A stretch of 8,775 nucleotides of DNA from JACPHB01 sp964553885. Lineage in GTDB: Bacteria > Patescibacteriota > Minisyncoccia > UBA10092. The DNA is taken from contig CAZKLP010000021.1 in assembly GCA_964553885.1 (NCBI GenBank), forward strand, positions 1 to 8,775, written 5' to 3'. A program made the position numbers and the translations under genes. The first letter of the stretch is position 1; every line of letters begins with the position of its first letter. Below the pieces are notes generated by a model. The model had not been told where the DNA came from. It was given only the letters and a program-made list of their open reading frames with translations, and made no database searches. This document shows, one piece after another, positions 1 through 5,107 of this stretch.

Positions 1-54
1 CACGGCCGGCGCGCACTTTTTTACCACTTTAACTATCGGTGATTTTTCTGGCAT
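1..54 (-). CDS. N-terminus of a probable trypsin-like (HtrA/DegP-type) serine protease, partial
   Basis: Only the first 18 codons are inside the window; the gene runs off the left edge on the minus strand. The ATG is at 54-52 and the peptide reads MPEKSPIVKVVKKCAPAV. The pattern I-V-x-V-V-K-K-x-x-P-A-V is typical of the start of the mature protease domain in HtrA-like proteins, where it usually continues as V-S-I. No signal peptide or membrane helix precedes it, so the product would be cytoplasmic if this start is right. A good minus-strand promoter lies 45 bases upstream. The family call rests on one short motif and could be wrong; the plus-strand reading of the same bases shows nothing recognisable. 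Confidence 0.45.
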   Translation of the reverse strand, partial: MPEKSPIVKVVKKCAPAV

Positions 55-64
55 AGATTATTTT

Positions 65-94
65 TTGAAGTTTATTATTTATATAATATATAAT
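65..94 (+). promoter_or_regulatory. Possible promoter for tRNA-Arg
   Basis: TTGAAG at 65-70, an 18-base spacer, then a perfect TATAAT at 89-94 on the plus strand, with the tRNA starting 44 bases after it. It lies back to back with the minus-strand promoter at 99-127 in the same AT-rich stretch, so the two would be divergent and nearly overlapping. TA-rich low complexity makes this a tentative call. Confidence 0.35.
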
Positions 95-98
95 ATAT

Positions 99-127
99 AG
101 TATATTGTATAACGCTTAAAATGTAAA
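99..127 (-). promoter_or_regulatory. Sigma-70-type promoter for the minus-strand protease-like gene
   Basis: Read on the minus strand: -35 TTTACA (127-122), a 17-base spacer, and -10 TATACT (104-99). The expected transcript would have a leader of about 40 bases before the ATG at 54. The surrounding DNA is extremely AT-rich, which raises the chance of fortuitous matches. Confidence 0.45.
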
Positions 128-137
128 TAAAAGCTTA

Positions 138-209
138 GCCCCCATCGTTCAACGGACAGGACGAGGGTTTCCTAAACCCTAAATGATCGTTCGATTCGGT
201 CTGGGGGCA
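138..209 (+). tRNA. tRNA-Arg(CCT)
   Basis: This folds as a complete cloverleaf. The acceptor stem is GCCCCCA (138-144) with TGGGGGC (202-208), discriminator A at 209. The anticodon stem is AGGGT/ACCCT with loop TTCCTAA, giving anticodon CCT at 171-173, which reads AGG arginine codons. The T stem is GATCG/CGGTC with one G-T pair and loop TTCGATT. The 3' CCA is not encoded. It sits alone between divergent protein genes, upstream of tRNA-Ala. Confidence 0.95.
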
Positions 210-279
210 TAAAAAATTTAATATGAAAAGTTTTAAAAAAGTGATAAAAAGGGACAAACACAGATTTGACGAGCAGAAA

Positions 280-308
280 TTGAAAGGTTAACAGGAATTT
301 GTTATAAG
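280..308 (+). promoter_or_regulatory. Promoter for tRNA-Ala
   Basis: TTGAAA at 280-285, a 17-base spacer and TATAAG at 303-308 (five of six consensus bases). Predicted initiation is near 315, about 24 bases before the tRNA-Ala at 339. The stretch 210-338 holds nothing else convincing; a 22-codon ATG frame at 222-290 has no supporting feature. Confidence 0.5.
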
Positions 309-338
309 TTATTTGAATTAAAATATGGGTATTTTTGA

Positions 339-409
339 GGGCCTATGGTGAAGCGGCATCACGTGATCATGGCATGATTAAGTTCGGGGTTCGACTCCCC
401 GTAGGTCCA
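339..409 (+). tRNA. tRNA-Ala(GGC)
   Basis: The acceptor stem is GGGCCTA (339-345) with TAGGTCC (402-408), discriminator A at 409. The third pair is G-T (G3-U70), the classic identity element for alanyl-tRNA synthetase, which supports the alanine call. The anticodon stem is TGATC/GATTA with loop ATGGCAT, giving anticodon GGC at 371-373, reading GCC. The T arm is CGGGG-TTCGACT-CCCCG. CCA is not encoded. The membrane protein gene begins 30 bases downstream, so the tRNA could be processed from a joint transcript. Confidence 0.95.
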
Positions 410-438
410 AAATTTTATAAAAAGACAAGTTGTTGTAT

Positions 439-900
439 ATGAAATTAGGAAAACAAATCGTTATTTTTTCATTCACCGCCTTTGTTTTGCATATCATTTG
501 GGAAAATGCGCAAGCCCCGCTTTTTCTGGAATACACATCTTTTTCTCAACATTTTTCTACATGCCTTATAGGCACGGGAGGTGATATTGCCGTTACTTTG
601 TTTGTATATTTTATTGTTGCTTTGTTAAAAAATGATTTTAGCTGGATTTCCAAGCTCAACAAAAAGGATATTATAGCGTTGACTATTATCGGGTTCTTTG
701 TCGCCACAGGAATTGAACAGCGCGCTTTGTTGTTTGACAGATGGGCTTATACAGACGCCATGCCTATTATCCCATATCTAAAAGTTGGACTTACTCCGAT
801 TCTTCAAATGATTTTTTTATTACCATTTTCGGCATACTTTACCAAAGTGATCATGAATAGCGGGTCGCTTTTTCTTAAAATGGGTTCGCGCAGAGTTTAG
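439..900 (+). CDS. Uncharacterised four-helix integral membrane protein
   Basis: No named family is recognised. From the ATG at 439 the protein has 153 residues and about four hydrophobic segments (roughly 6-22, 46-65, 78-92 and 115-138), so it should be a small inner-membrane protein. Polar residues next to the helices look conserved in style: H-x-x-W-E-N-A-Q-A-P after helix 1, G-G-D-I-A-V-T at the start of helix 2, E-Q-R-A before a W-A-Y motif, and a final P-x-L-K-V-G-L-T-P-I-x-Q segment. Tryptophan, glutamate and arginine at membrane boundaries suggest an enzyme or carrier rather than a simple anchor, but that is inference. A TTG at 430 is an alternative start; neither start has a Shine-Dalgarno site. 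The gene ends in TAG before a strong bidirectional terminator. Confidence 0.75.
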   Translation: MKLGKQIVIFSFTAFVLHIIWENAQAPLFLEYTSFSQHFSTCLIGTGGDIAVTLFVYFIVALLKNDFSWISKLNKKDIIALTIIGFFVATGIEQRALLFDRWAYTDAMPIIPYLKVGLTPILQMIFLLPFSAYFTKVIMNSGSLFLKMGSRRV

Positions 901-916
901 AATATTTCGTAATTTA

Positions 917-954
917 AAACCCCCGCCCCGATTTGAGTCGGGGCGGGGGTTTTT
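917..954. terminator. Bidirectional intrinsic terminator between convergent genes
   Basis: A very GC-rich perfect stem (left arm 917-931, right arm 938-952, six-base loop 932-937) is flanked by AAAA on the left and TTTTT on the right. It lies between the plus-strand gene ending at 900 and the minus-strand gene ending at 960, so it can stop transcription from both sides. Confidence 0.9.
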
Positions 955-959
955 CCGCG

Positions 960-1238
960 TTATTCACCTTCTTTTTTCTTACCTAAAAATTGCTCGTTCA
1001 TATCGCGCTCAAGATCGCTAATAGCTTCTTCTTTTTGTTTTTCCCTTAGACGCTCCGTAGCTTTGGCGAGCCGCTCTGTATGTTCGCGGAGCGCTTCTTC
1101 GGGAGCCCTTCCTTCGGCCAGCGCTTTTTTTGTAATTTGTTCTCTCTCTTCTTCGGTTATTGAAAATTTACCATGTTTCAATTCTTCCATTGAGGCTTGC
1201 GGATCTTTTTTTTCCGGTTTGTATTCAAAATCATTCAT
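960..1238 (-). CDS. Small charged helical protein of unknown function
   Basis: A 92-residue protein from the ATG at 1238; a TTG at 1256 would add six residues. It is very rich in Glu, Lys and Arg, has no cysteine and no membrane segment. Residues about 28-85 have the heptad-like spacing and low hydrophobicity of a long solitary helix or coiled coil (REQITKKALAEGR followed by EHTERLAKATERLREKQ). No family is recognised; it may be a cytoplasmic scaffold or a protein- or RNA-binding factor, but nothing in the sequence decides this. The ATG start is preferred because a possible -10 element (TACACT, 1252-1247) ends only eight bases before it, which suggests a leaderless transcript. It is divergent from the gene at 1302 and ends at the shared terminator at 917-954. 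Confidence 0.65.
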   Translation of the reverse strand: MNDFEYKPEKKDPQASMEELKHGKFSITEEEREQITKKALAEGRAPEEALREHTERLAKATERLREKQKEEAISDLERDMNEQFLGKKKEGE

Positions 1239-1246
1239 ATAGTAAA

Positions 1247-1275
1247 AGTGTATCAAATAATACTTTAAAAATCAA
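1247..1275 (-). promoter_or_regulatory. Possible promoter for a leaderless minus-strand mRNA
   Basis: Minus strand: TTGATT (1275-1270), 17-base spacer, TACACT (1252-1247). Initiation would fall about at 1240-1238, on or next to the ATG at 1238. Each hexamer matches only four of six consensus bases. Confidence 0.35.
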
Positions 1276-1287
1276 TAATAAATGGTG

Positions 1288-1293
1288 TACAAT
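1288..1293 (+). promoter_or_regulatory. Possible -10 element for the gene at 1302
   Basis: TACAAT matches five of six consensus bases and is preceded by TG one base upstream (extended -10 like). No good -35 hexamer lies at the right distance. It ends eight bases before the ATG at 1302, so the mRNA would start at or beside the start codon. Confidence 0.3.
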
Positions 1294-1301
1294 ATAAATA
1301 T

Positions 1302-2363
1302 ATGAAAGCCAAGCTTATTTCTTTTGTAATCGCCGGCCCGCTTCGCCGAAGCTTCAGCGAGGCGAGCGCGACGAAGGCGAGAAAAGCTAAAGAAGCGGTA
1401 CAGTCGCCTGTTGTAAAAAGCGCGCCGCACTATTTTGAAGCCACAGTGCCCCAGCAGTTTATTATAAGCCAAAATAAACTAACGCTCCAAGGCCATGAAG
1501 GCGCGATTACGCTTAAAACCTATCAGCCGGATATGCTTCTTGCCGAAGCCCGTTTTGAACTTGACGATATTTTCACCGACGAAGTTTTTGATTTAAAAGA
1601 AAAAGCCATAGCAGAGTGCCACGAAATCTTGAAGAAAAACGGCGCCAAAGACGTGGAGCGCTACAGCGAGGAATATTCACTTTACGTGGTCGTGGACTAT
1701 TCCGGCGATCCCGAGCAATTCTTAAAAAATAAAGAGCGCGTCGCAAGCTTGCTCAAATCGGAAAAATTGGCGCTTGACCCGCTTGAAATCGATTACACGC
1801 TTTCTTCGCAACTGAAATATTCAAAAAACGATCTTGTTATCGTAGATTGGGACGGCGCTTTTGTTTTTGACCCGGAGAGCGACATTGAATCCACTGTGGA
1901 ACTTTTAGAACTTGCCAATCTCCAGCTTCTGCGTTATCGATTGCTTGATGCCGAGCTTGACTCGCGATTGGAGCTGGTTGCCAAAATTTTCGAGTCGTTG
2001 CCGGAGAAAAAACGCGCCATGATGCTATTTGGCGGAAAAGAGGTGAAAAACGCCATAAAATCCATAATGGGAATACGCGCCACATCGCTGTTCGGTTTCC
2101 AGAGCTTGGAACGCGAAATAAAGCTTATCGGCGACTGGTATTCGGCGCGCCTTTACGAACTGGCGGCGAAAAAATTTAAATTGGATGAGTGGCGGGCGCA
2201 AATTAAAGATAAGTTGGAGACGCTGGAAGACATTTATGGAACGGTGTCGGAACGATTTAGTTGGTCGCCGGAACGGATTGAGCTTGTGGGGTGGTTTGTT
2301 TTGCTTATTGGCTGGGCAATTATACTGGTTTTTGACCTCTGGGTGGCGTTTTTTAAAGGATAA
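1302..2363 (+). CDS. Membrane-anchored protein, possibly DUF155/RMD1-like
   Basis: A 353-residue protein. The body is soluble and mixed alpha/beta, with a core N-D-L-V-I-V-D-W-D-G-A-F-V-F-D near residues 176-190, followed by helices rich in Leu and Glu. A hydrophobic segment near residues 326-350 forms a C-terminal membrane anchor preceded by a long charged helix (about 294-322). A conserved strand ending W-D-G, a helical region and a C-terminal anchor recall the DUF155/RMD1 family (YagE), but the match is by eye and weak. Residues about 12-32 are encoded by a GC-rich palindromic repeat (1333-1382) and give a low-complexity Arg/Ala/Ser stretch that may be an insertion. There is no Shine-Dalgarno site and the mRNA may be leaderless. 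It is divergent from the gene at 960-1238 and followed by the phosphatidyltransferase gene. Confidence 0.7.
   Translation: MKAKLISFVIAGPLRRSFSEASATKARKAKEAVQSPVVKSAPHYFEATVPQQFIISQNKLTLQGHEGAITLKTYQPDMLLAEARFELDDIFTDEVFDLKEKAIAECHEILKKNGAKDVERYSEEYSLYVVVDYSGDPEQFLKNKERVASLLKSEKLALDPLEIDYTLSSQLKYSKNDLVIVDWDGAFVFDPESDIESTVELLELANLQLLRYRLLDAELDSRLELVAKIFESLPEKKRAMMLFGGKEVKNAIKSIMGIRATSLFGFQSLEREIKLIGDWYSARLYELAAKKFKLDEWRAQIKDKLETLEDIYGTVSERFSWSPERIELVGWFVLLIGWAIILVFDLWVAFFKG
1333..1382. repeat. Palindromic repeat element inside the coding sequence
   Basis: Arms TCGCC-GAA (1343-1350) and GAA-GGCGA (1373-1380) flank a GC-rich centre; a second short inverted repeat, CTTCGCCGAAG, lies at 1341-1351. 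The same plan (CGCC-GAAG ... GAC-GAA-GGCG) occurs in the element at 5072-5107 before tRNA-Gly, so the two look like members of one family. Here it is translated in frame as part of the N-terminus of the 353-residue protein. Confidence 0.6.
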
Positions 2364-2380
2364 TTTTAATAACATATAGT

Positions 2381-2409
2381 TTGCTAAAAAAAGTACAATA
2401 AGGTATAGC
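2381..2409 (+). promoter_or_regulatory. Candidate promoter for the phosphatidyltransferase gene
   Basis: TTGCTA at 2381-2386, 17-base spacer, TATAGC at 2404-2409, followed by a leader of about 50 bases carrying a good ribosome binding site at 2455-2460. Each hexamer has four of six consensus bases. No terminator is seen between this gene and the preceding one, so read-through is also possible. Confidence 0.35.
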
Positions 2410-2454
2410 TTGTGATAGTTTCTTTATTTAGTTTAATTCAAGGTGAAAGAAAGT

Positions 2455-2460
2455 AGGAGA
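2455..2460 (+). promoter_or_regulatory. Shine-Dalgarno site (AGGAGA)
   Basis: AGGAGA lies eight bases before the ATG at 2469. This canonical site is notable because most other genes in the window lack one; it fixes the start of the phosphatidyltransferase. Confidence 0.8.
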
Positions 2461-2468
2461 GAAAGCGG

Positions 2469-3038
2469 ATGAAATGGCGCGAGTTTAGAAACTTGCCCAA
2501 TATTCTTTCTCTTTCGCGGCCATTATTCTTTTTGCCGCTTATGGCCTTGGCCATATTGTGGTTGCAGTGGATATTTGTAGGAGCGATTTTATACGTTATC
2601 GGCGCGGCCACCGATTTATTGGACGGGTGGCTTGCCAGAAAACGGAAGCAAGTAACAATTGCCGGAAAGCTTCTTGACCCCTTGGCCGATAAATTATTTT
2701 TTGATTCCCTGCCTTTATTTTTTTACTCCTCGCTTTTCCAGTTTCTGCAACATCTTTTTGTTTTTATTTACATGCCGTTGGAATTCGCCCTTATGCTAGG
2801 AGGACTATACGCCTGGTTTGTTCCTTCACAAAACATTTTTTCAGTAGGAGCCAATAATGGAGGAAAATGGAAAACGGCGAGCATTGTTATTTTTACCATT
2901 CTCCTATTTGTAAGCGAGTTGATACCCATATCGGGAAAATATTTAATTGCAGCGCTTAGTTCCGCGATTGGTTTTGCCTTCATGAGTTTCGTGGGGCACA
3001 TGAATTTTAGAAAGATTAGAAGTGTAATTTATAAATAA
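2469..3038 (+). CDS. pgsA: CDP-alcohol phosphatidyltransferase, PgsA-like (CDP-diacylglycerol--glycerol-3-phosphate class)
   Basis: An integral membrane enzyme of 189 residues, the usual size for bacterial PgsA. The family signature D-x2-D-G-x2-A-R-x8-G-x3-D-x3-D is complete: D49, D52, G53, A56, R57, G66, D70 and D74. These acidic residues bind the metal ions and the CDP group. The N-terminus N-L-P-N-I-L-S-L-S-R resembles the PgsA start, and about five to six hydrophobic segments follow. The family transfers a phosphatidyl group from CDP-diacylglycerol to an alcohol; with glycerol 3-phosphate as acceptor it is the first committed step to phosphatidylglycerol. Acceptor specificity cannot be read from the sequence, so cardiolipin- or inositol-type relatives remain possible. 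The start is fixed by AGGAGA eight bases upstream. It is followed by a terminator at 3050-3080. Confidence 0.88.
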   Translation: MKWREFRNLPNILSLSRPLFFLPLMALAILWLQWIFVGAILYVIGAATDLLDGWLARKRKQVTIAGKLLDPLADKLFFDSLPLFFYSSLFQFLQHLFVFIYMPLEFALMLGGLYAWFVPSQNIFSVGANNGGKWKTASIVIFTILLFVSELIPISGKYLIAALSSAIGFAFMSFVGHMNFRKIRSVIYK

Positions 3039-3049
3039 ACTTAAGCACA

Positions 3050-3080
3050 TCCTCTCGGTTTGTCCGCGGGGAATTTTTTT
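3050..3080 (+). terminator. Intrinsic terminator after the phosphatidyltransferase gene
   Basis: Arms 3050-3058 (TCCTCTCGG) and 3064-3072 (CCGCGGGGA) pair with one G-T pair and one mismatch around loop TTTGT, followed by seven T at 3074-3080. It separates the plus-strand gene from the convergent tRNA-Phe operon. Confidence 0.75.
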
Positions 3081-3110
3081 ATTTGCTTTAAAAATTAGCT
3101 CTTAAAATTA

Positions 3111-3182
3111 TGCCGGAGGCCAGAATCGAACTGGCGACGCCTACCTCTTCAGGGTAGCGCTCTACCACTGAGCTACTCCGGC
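3111..3182 (-). tRNA. tRNA-Phe(GAA)
   Basis: On the minus strand the acceptor stem is GCCGGAG with CTCCGGC, fully paired, discriminator A (complement of 3111). The D arm contains GCTC-AGTGGTA-GAGC. The anticodon stem is CTACC/GGTAG with loop CTGAAGA; the anticodon GAA is the complement of 3150-3148. The T arm is GCCAG-TTCGATT-CTGGC. CCA is not encoded. It starts only 15 bases after the folD stop codon with no terminator between, so it probably shares the folD transcript. Confidence 0.95.
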
Positions 3183-3197
3183 TTATTTAAAAAAATA

Positions 3198-4127
3198 TCA
3201 CAATTTATTTAGTTTGAAAAGATTTTTGAAAAGCATCGCGACCATTATGGGGCCCATTCCGCCGGGCACGGGAGTGATTAATTTTGCTTTTTTGACACAC
3301 GAGTCAAAGTCAAAATCGCCTCTGATTTTTCCATTTTGGCGGTCAAATCCAAAATCAATTAAAATTGCTCCTTTCTTAATCATGTTACCCGTTACCAGTC
3401 CCGCCTTGCCGACACCGCTTATAATAATATCGGCCCAGCGCGCTAATTTTGGCAATTTATTTTTCTGTTTTACATTAATAATTTTAATTTTTACATTTGA
3501 ACGCAAAGATTGCCTATAGGATTTATTTGCGTTCAGCCAGTTAAATATTGGTTGGCCGACTAACCGGCCACGGCCAACAATCAAGATATTTTTATCTTTA
3601 TAATTTATTTTGTCTCCATTCGGATCTCCCGTAGGGAGATATTTTTGAAAAATAAATTTAACCGCCTCAACGGTCGGCGCTAAAACTAACGGTTTGGCCG
3701 ATAAGGCGTCAATATCTTTTTTAGGATTTATCGCCGCAAGAATTTTTTCTATATTTATATGTTTCGGTAGCGGTAGTTGGACAATTATACCGTTTACAGA
3801 CGATCGTCTGGAACTGGGATAATTACTTTTGATTTGATTTTTGTTTATTTTCAAAATTTCTTTTCTCAATTTCTCTGTTTTAATTTTCGAATTATATCGA
3901 AAAATTTTAAAATTTACGCCCAAGGTATCCGCGACTTTAGCTTTTTGTTTTAAAAAACTTTCCGCCGCCCGCAAAGCGGGCGAGCCTCGCCCGGATTCAA
4001 TATCTGGGCGGGACACCGGATTTTTTCCGACCAAAATCGCCCCGACGGTTAGTCGGGGCGATTTTGCGATTTCCTTTTTTAATCCGTCCAATATTTCTCC
4101 GGCCAATTTCTTACCGTCTATAATCAT
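3198..4127 (-). CDS. folD: Bifunctional methylenetetrahydrofolate dehydrogenase / methenyltetrahydrofolate cyclohydrolase
   Basis: FolD interconverts 5,10-methylene- and 10-formyl-tetrahydrofolate in the cytoplasm, using NAD(P)+. The hallmarks are present: V-N-G-I-I-V-Q-L-P-L-P (residues 111-121), P-K-K-D-I-D (135-140), the nucleotide-binding V-G-R-G-R-L-V-G-Q-P (184-193) and C-terminal P-V-P-G-G-M-G-P (about 287-294). The expected catalytic lysine is K62 in S-F-L-K-Q-K; the nearby tyrosine usual in FolD is F58. At 309 residues it is longer than the usual 280-290. The excess falls in four stretches that look inserted: residues about 40-55 (RPDIESGRGSPALRAA, between N-P-V-S and E-S-F-L-K-Q-K), 101-110 (SNYPSSRRSS), 164-172 and 202-211 (KSYRQSLRSN). 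Each coincides with an inverted DNA repeat and keeps the frame. The ATG at 4127 is one base after the upstream stop (TAA-A-ATG), so translation is probably coupled. Stop TGA at 3200-3198. Confidence 0.93.
   Translation of the reverse strand: MIIDGKKLAGEILDGLKKEIAKSPRLTVGAILVGKNPVSRPDIESGRGSPALRAAESFLKQKAKVADTLGVNFKIFRYNSKIKTEKLRKEILKINKNQIKSNYPSSRRSSVNGIIVQLPLPKHINIEKILAAINPKKDIDALSAKPLVLAPTVEAVKFIFQKYLPTGDPNGDKINYKDKNILIVGRGRLVGQPIFNWLNANKSYRQSLRSNVKIKIINVKQKNKLPKLARWADIIISGVGKAGLVTGNMIKKGAILIDFGFDRQNGKIRGDFDFDSCVKKAKLITPVPGGMGPIMVAMLFKNLFKLNKL
3498..3535. repeat. Palindromic element in folD (codons about 199-211)
   Basis: Perfect 10-base arms TGAACGCAAA (3498-3507) and TTTGCGTTCA (3526-3535) surround the central palindrome CCTATAGG (3513-3520), with five unpaired bases on each side. 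It encodes the segment around KSYRQSLRSN, which interrupts the second half of the nucleotide-binding domain after N-A-N. Confidence 0.7.
3624..3640. repeat. Short inverted repeat in folD (codons about 163-168)
   Basis: ATCTCCC (3624-3630), loop GTA, GGGAGAT (3634-3640): seven perfect pairs. It encodes the region of Y-L-P-T-G-D-P-N-G-D, which lies between the catalytic and nucleotide-binding domains, where ordinary FolD proteins have a shorter linker. Confidence 0.55.
3797..3810. repeat. Perfect 14-base palindrome in folD
   Basis: CAGACGATCGTCTG is its own reverse complement. It lies inside the segment encoding SNYPSSRRSS (residues 101-110), just before the conserved V-N-G-I-I-V-Q-L-P, and looks inserted relative to normal FolD. 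Confidence 0.6.
3964..4013. repeat. GC-rich compound palindromic element in folD (residues about 40-55)
   Basis: Three nested inverted repeats are visible: CGCCCGC (3966-3972) AAA GCGGGCG (3976-3982); CGGGCGAG (3977-3984) C CTCGCCCG (3986-3993); and outer arms CCGCCC (3965-3970) with GGGCGG (4006-4011). The first two share an arm and are alternative folds. The element is much richer in GC than the surrounding gene and encodes the 16 extra residues RPDIESGRGSPALRAA next to the catalytic lysine helix. Confidence 0.75.
4033..4065. repeat. Perfect 14-base-pair hairpin near the start of folD
   Basis: Arms 4033-4046 (AAAATCGCCCCGAC) and 4052-4065 are exact reverse complements around loop GGTTA. 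It encodes K-S-P-R-L-T-V-G-A-I-L at codons 22-32, which overlaps the first conserved beta strand of FolD. On the mRNA strand the stem is followed by UUUU, so it also resembles an intrinsic terminator inside the coding region. Confidence 0.7.
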
Positions 4128-4128
4128 T

Positions 4129-4914
4129 TTACAATCCGAAAACTTTTAGAAAATTCTTAAACAATGTTGACGGTTTGGCCGAAGGCGCGGTCGGCGGCGT
4201 TTCCGGCTCGGCGACCGGCTCTTCCTGTATAACAATCGTTGACTTAATAAGAATTGAAAGCACGTTATCTACGGTGTTATTGATTTTATCAAAAACTCCC
4301 TTTACGGTAACTTGAGCTCCTTCAACAATCGGCGTTTTTACCGAAATTTCATCTCCATTTGATAATGTTATGATAAATCCGTTGCCGGTAACTTTTTTAA
4401 TGGTTCCTGAAAACGACTGATGAAAATTTTTTATAGCCAAACTTTTAACCACTGCCGCCCTGATAGTTTTTGAATCGGCGGAAAGCCAGCCCAAAACATT
4501 AATTTTTTCACCGGCTAAGAAATCGGAAAGCAGAGCCGGTTCCTGATTGTTGCCGACGAGCGTTGTTCTTTCATCTATTTGAACCAAATAGGTATTATTT
4601 TCGTTATTATTAAACAAACATGGCAGAGGAAGATTGGTTTTCCCATTTTCGTAAACAACGCATGATTTTTCGTTTTTCTGTATAACTTCTAAAGTAGTCG
4701 GCGGTTCGTCAACAGCGGGACTTTTAAAAATCTCTAAATCATTAAACTGATAAAAACCGGCCGACAAGGTCTTATGCGTTGAAACTTTATCAGCCGCGGC
4801 GGTCAAAGGAAGATTTTCAATAGCATTTGCACTGGGAGAAACAACTATCAACAAGCCAATAAAAAGGCCTAATATAGCCAAATATTCAAATAATTTGCTA
4901 ATTTTTATATACAT
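4129..4914 (-). CDS. Secreted or surface protein with two DUF5666-like repeats
   Basis: A 261-residue protein with a clear signal peptide: a positively charged start, a hydrophobic core at about 11-25 and a signal-peptidase I site A29-N30-A31. The mature part has two similar beta-rich units, about residues 108-165 and 168-222. The second reads F-S-G-T-I-K-K-V-T-G-N-G-F-I-I-T-L-S-N-G-D-E-I then V-K-T and G-A-Q-V-T-V-K-G, the pattern of DUF5666-type OB-like domains; the first has a V-L-G-W-L-S end. Two cysteines (in S-C-V-V-Y and L-P-C-L-F) could form a disulphide. The C-terminus has a Pro/Glu-rich linker (E-E-P-V-A-E-P-E-T-P-P) and a short amphipathic end, which may contact the membrane. Function is unknown. 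The start at 4914 lacks a Shine-Dalgarno site. It precedes folD by one base, though no functional link is obvious. Confidence 0.7.
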   Translation of the reverse strand: MYIKISKLFEYLAILGLFIGLLIVVSPSANAIENLPLTAAADKVSTHKTLSAGFYQFNDLEIFKSPAVDEPPTTLEVIQKNEKSCVVYENGKTNLPLPCLFNNNENNTYLVQIDERTTLVGNNQEPALLSDFLAGEKINVLGWLSADSKTIRAAVVKSLAIKNFHQSFSGTIKKVTGNGFIITLSNGDEISVKTPIVEGAQVTVKGVFDKINNTVDNVLSILIKSTIVIQEEPVAEPETPPTAPSAKPSTLFKNFLKVFGL

Positions 4915-4960
4915 ATTTAAGTTAAATTTTAAATATAACTTACTCTCAATGTGTTATATG

Positions 4961-4988
4961 TCTATAATACCTTAAAATCGCTAGTCAA
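4961..4988 (-). promoter_or_regulatory. Candidate promoter for the DUF5666-like gene, folD and tRNA-Phe operon
   Basis: Minus strand: TTGACT (4988-4983), 16-base spacer, TATAGA (4966-4961), about 47 bases before the ATG at 4914. The same bases contain a plus-strand TATAAT at 4963-4968, which lacks a good -35. Confidence 0.4.
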
Positions 4989-5005
4989 GCAAATTTTTAA
5001 AATCC

Positions 5006-5033
5006 TTGTAAAAAGGACATATTCTGTTAAAAT
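5006..5033 (+). promoter_or_regulatory. Candidate promoter for tRNA-Gly
   Basis: TTGTAA at 5006-5011, 16-base spacer, TAAAAT at 5028-5033 (five of six consensus bases). The transcript would have a leader of about 60 bases that contains the palindromic element at 5072-5107. The region 4915-5102 holds only promoters and this repeat; the plus-strand open frame from 4951 runs across the tRNA and is not a gene. Confidence 0.35.
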
Positions 5034-5071
5034 ACTTAGCATTCTCTCCTTAGCGAATTTTTGCGGGTTTG

Positions 5072-5107
5072 CCCGCCGAAGTCTCGCCAAGGCGGGACGA
5101 AGGCGGG
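5072..5107. repeat. Palindromic element overlapping the 5' end of tRNA-Gly
   Basis: Outer arms CCCGCC (5072-5077) and GGCGGG (5102-5107), a symmetric GAA/GAA internal loop (5078-5080 and 5099-5101), and inner arms GTCTCGCC (5081-5088) and GGCGGGAC (5091-5098) around AA. The right outer arm includes GCGGG, the 5' strand of the tRNA-Gly acceptor stem (5103-5107). An extra GCGGG/CCCGC hairpin lies at 5063-5076. It shares its layout with the repeat at 1333-1382. Confidence 0.7.

Noticed and set aside
2..100. Plus-strand open frame entering from the left edge and stopping at TAG near 100
   Set aside because: Its second half is low-complexity AT-rich DNA giving only Ile/Tyr/Phe/Asn, and the minus strand gives a recognisable protease-like start over the same bases.
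222..290. 22-codon ATG frame between the two tRNA genes
   Set aside because: Too short, with no ribosome site or recognisable sequence, and the promoter for tRNA-Ala overlaps its end.
2025..2375. Several minus- and plus-strand frames of 64-116 residues overlapping the 353-residue gene
   Set aside because: They are shadows in other frames, with no ribosome sites and implausible composition.
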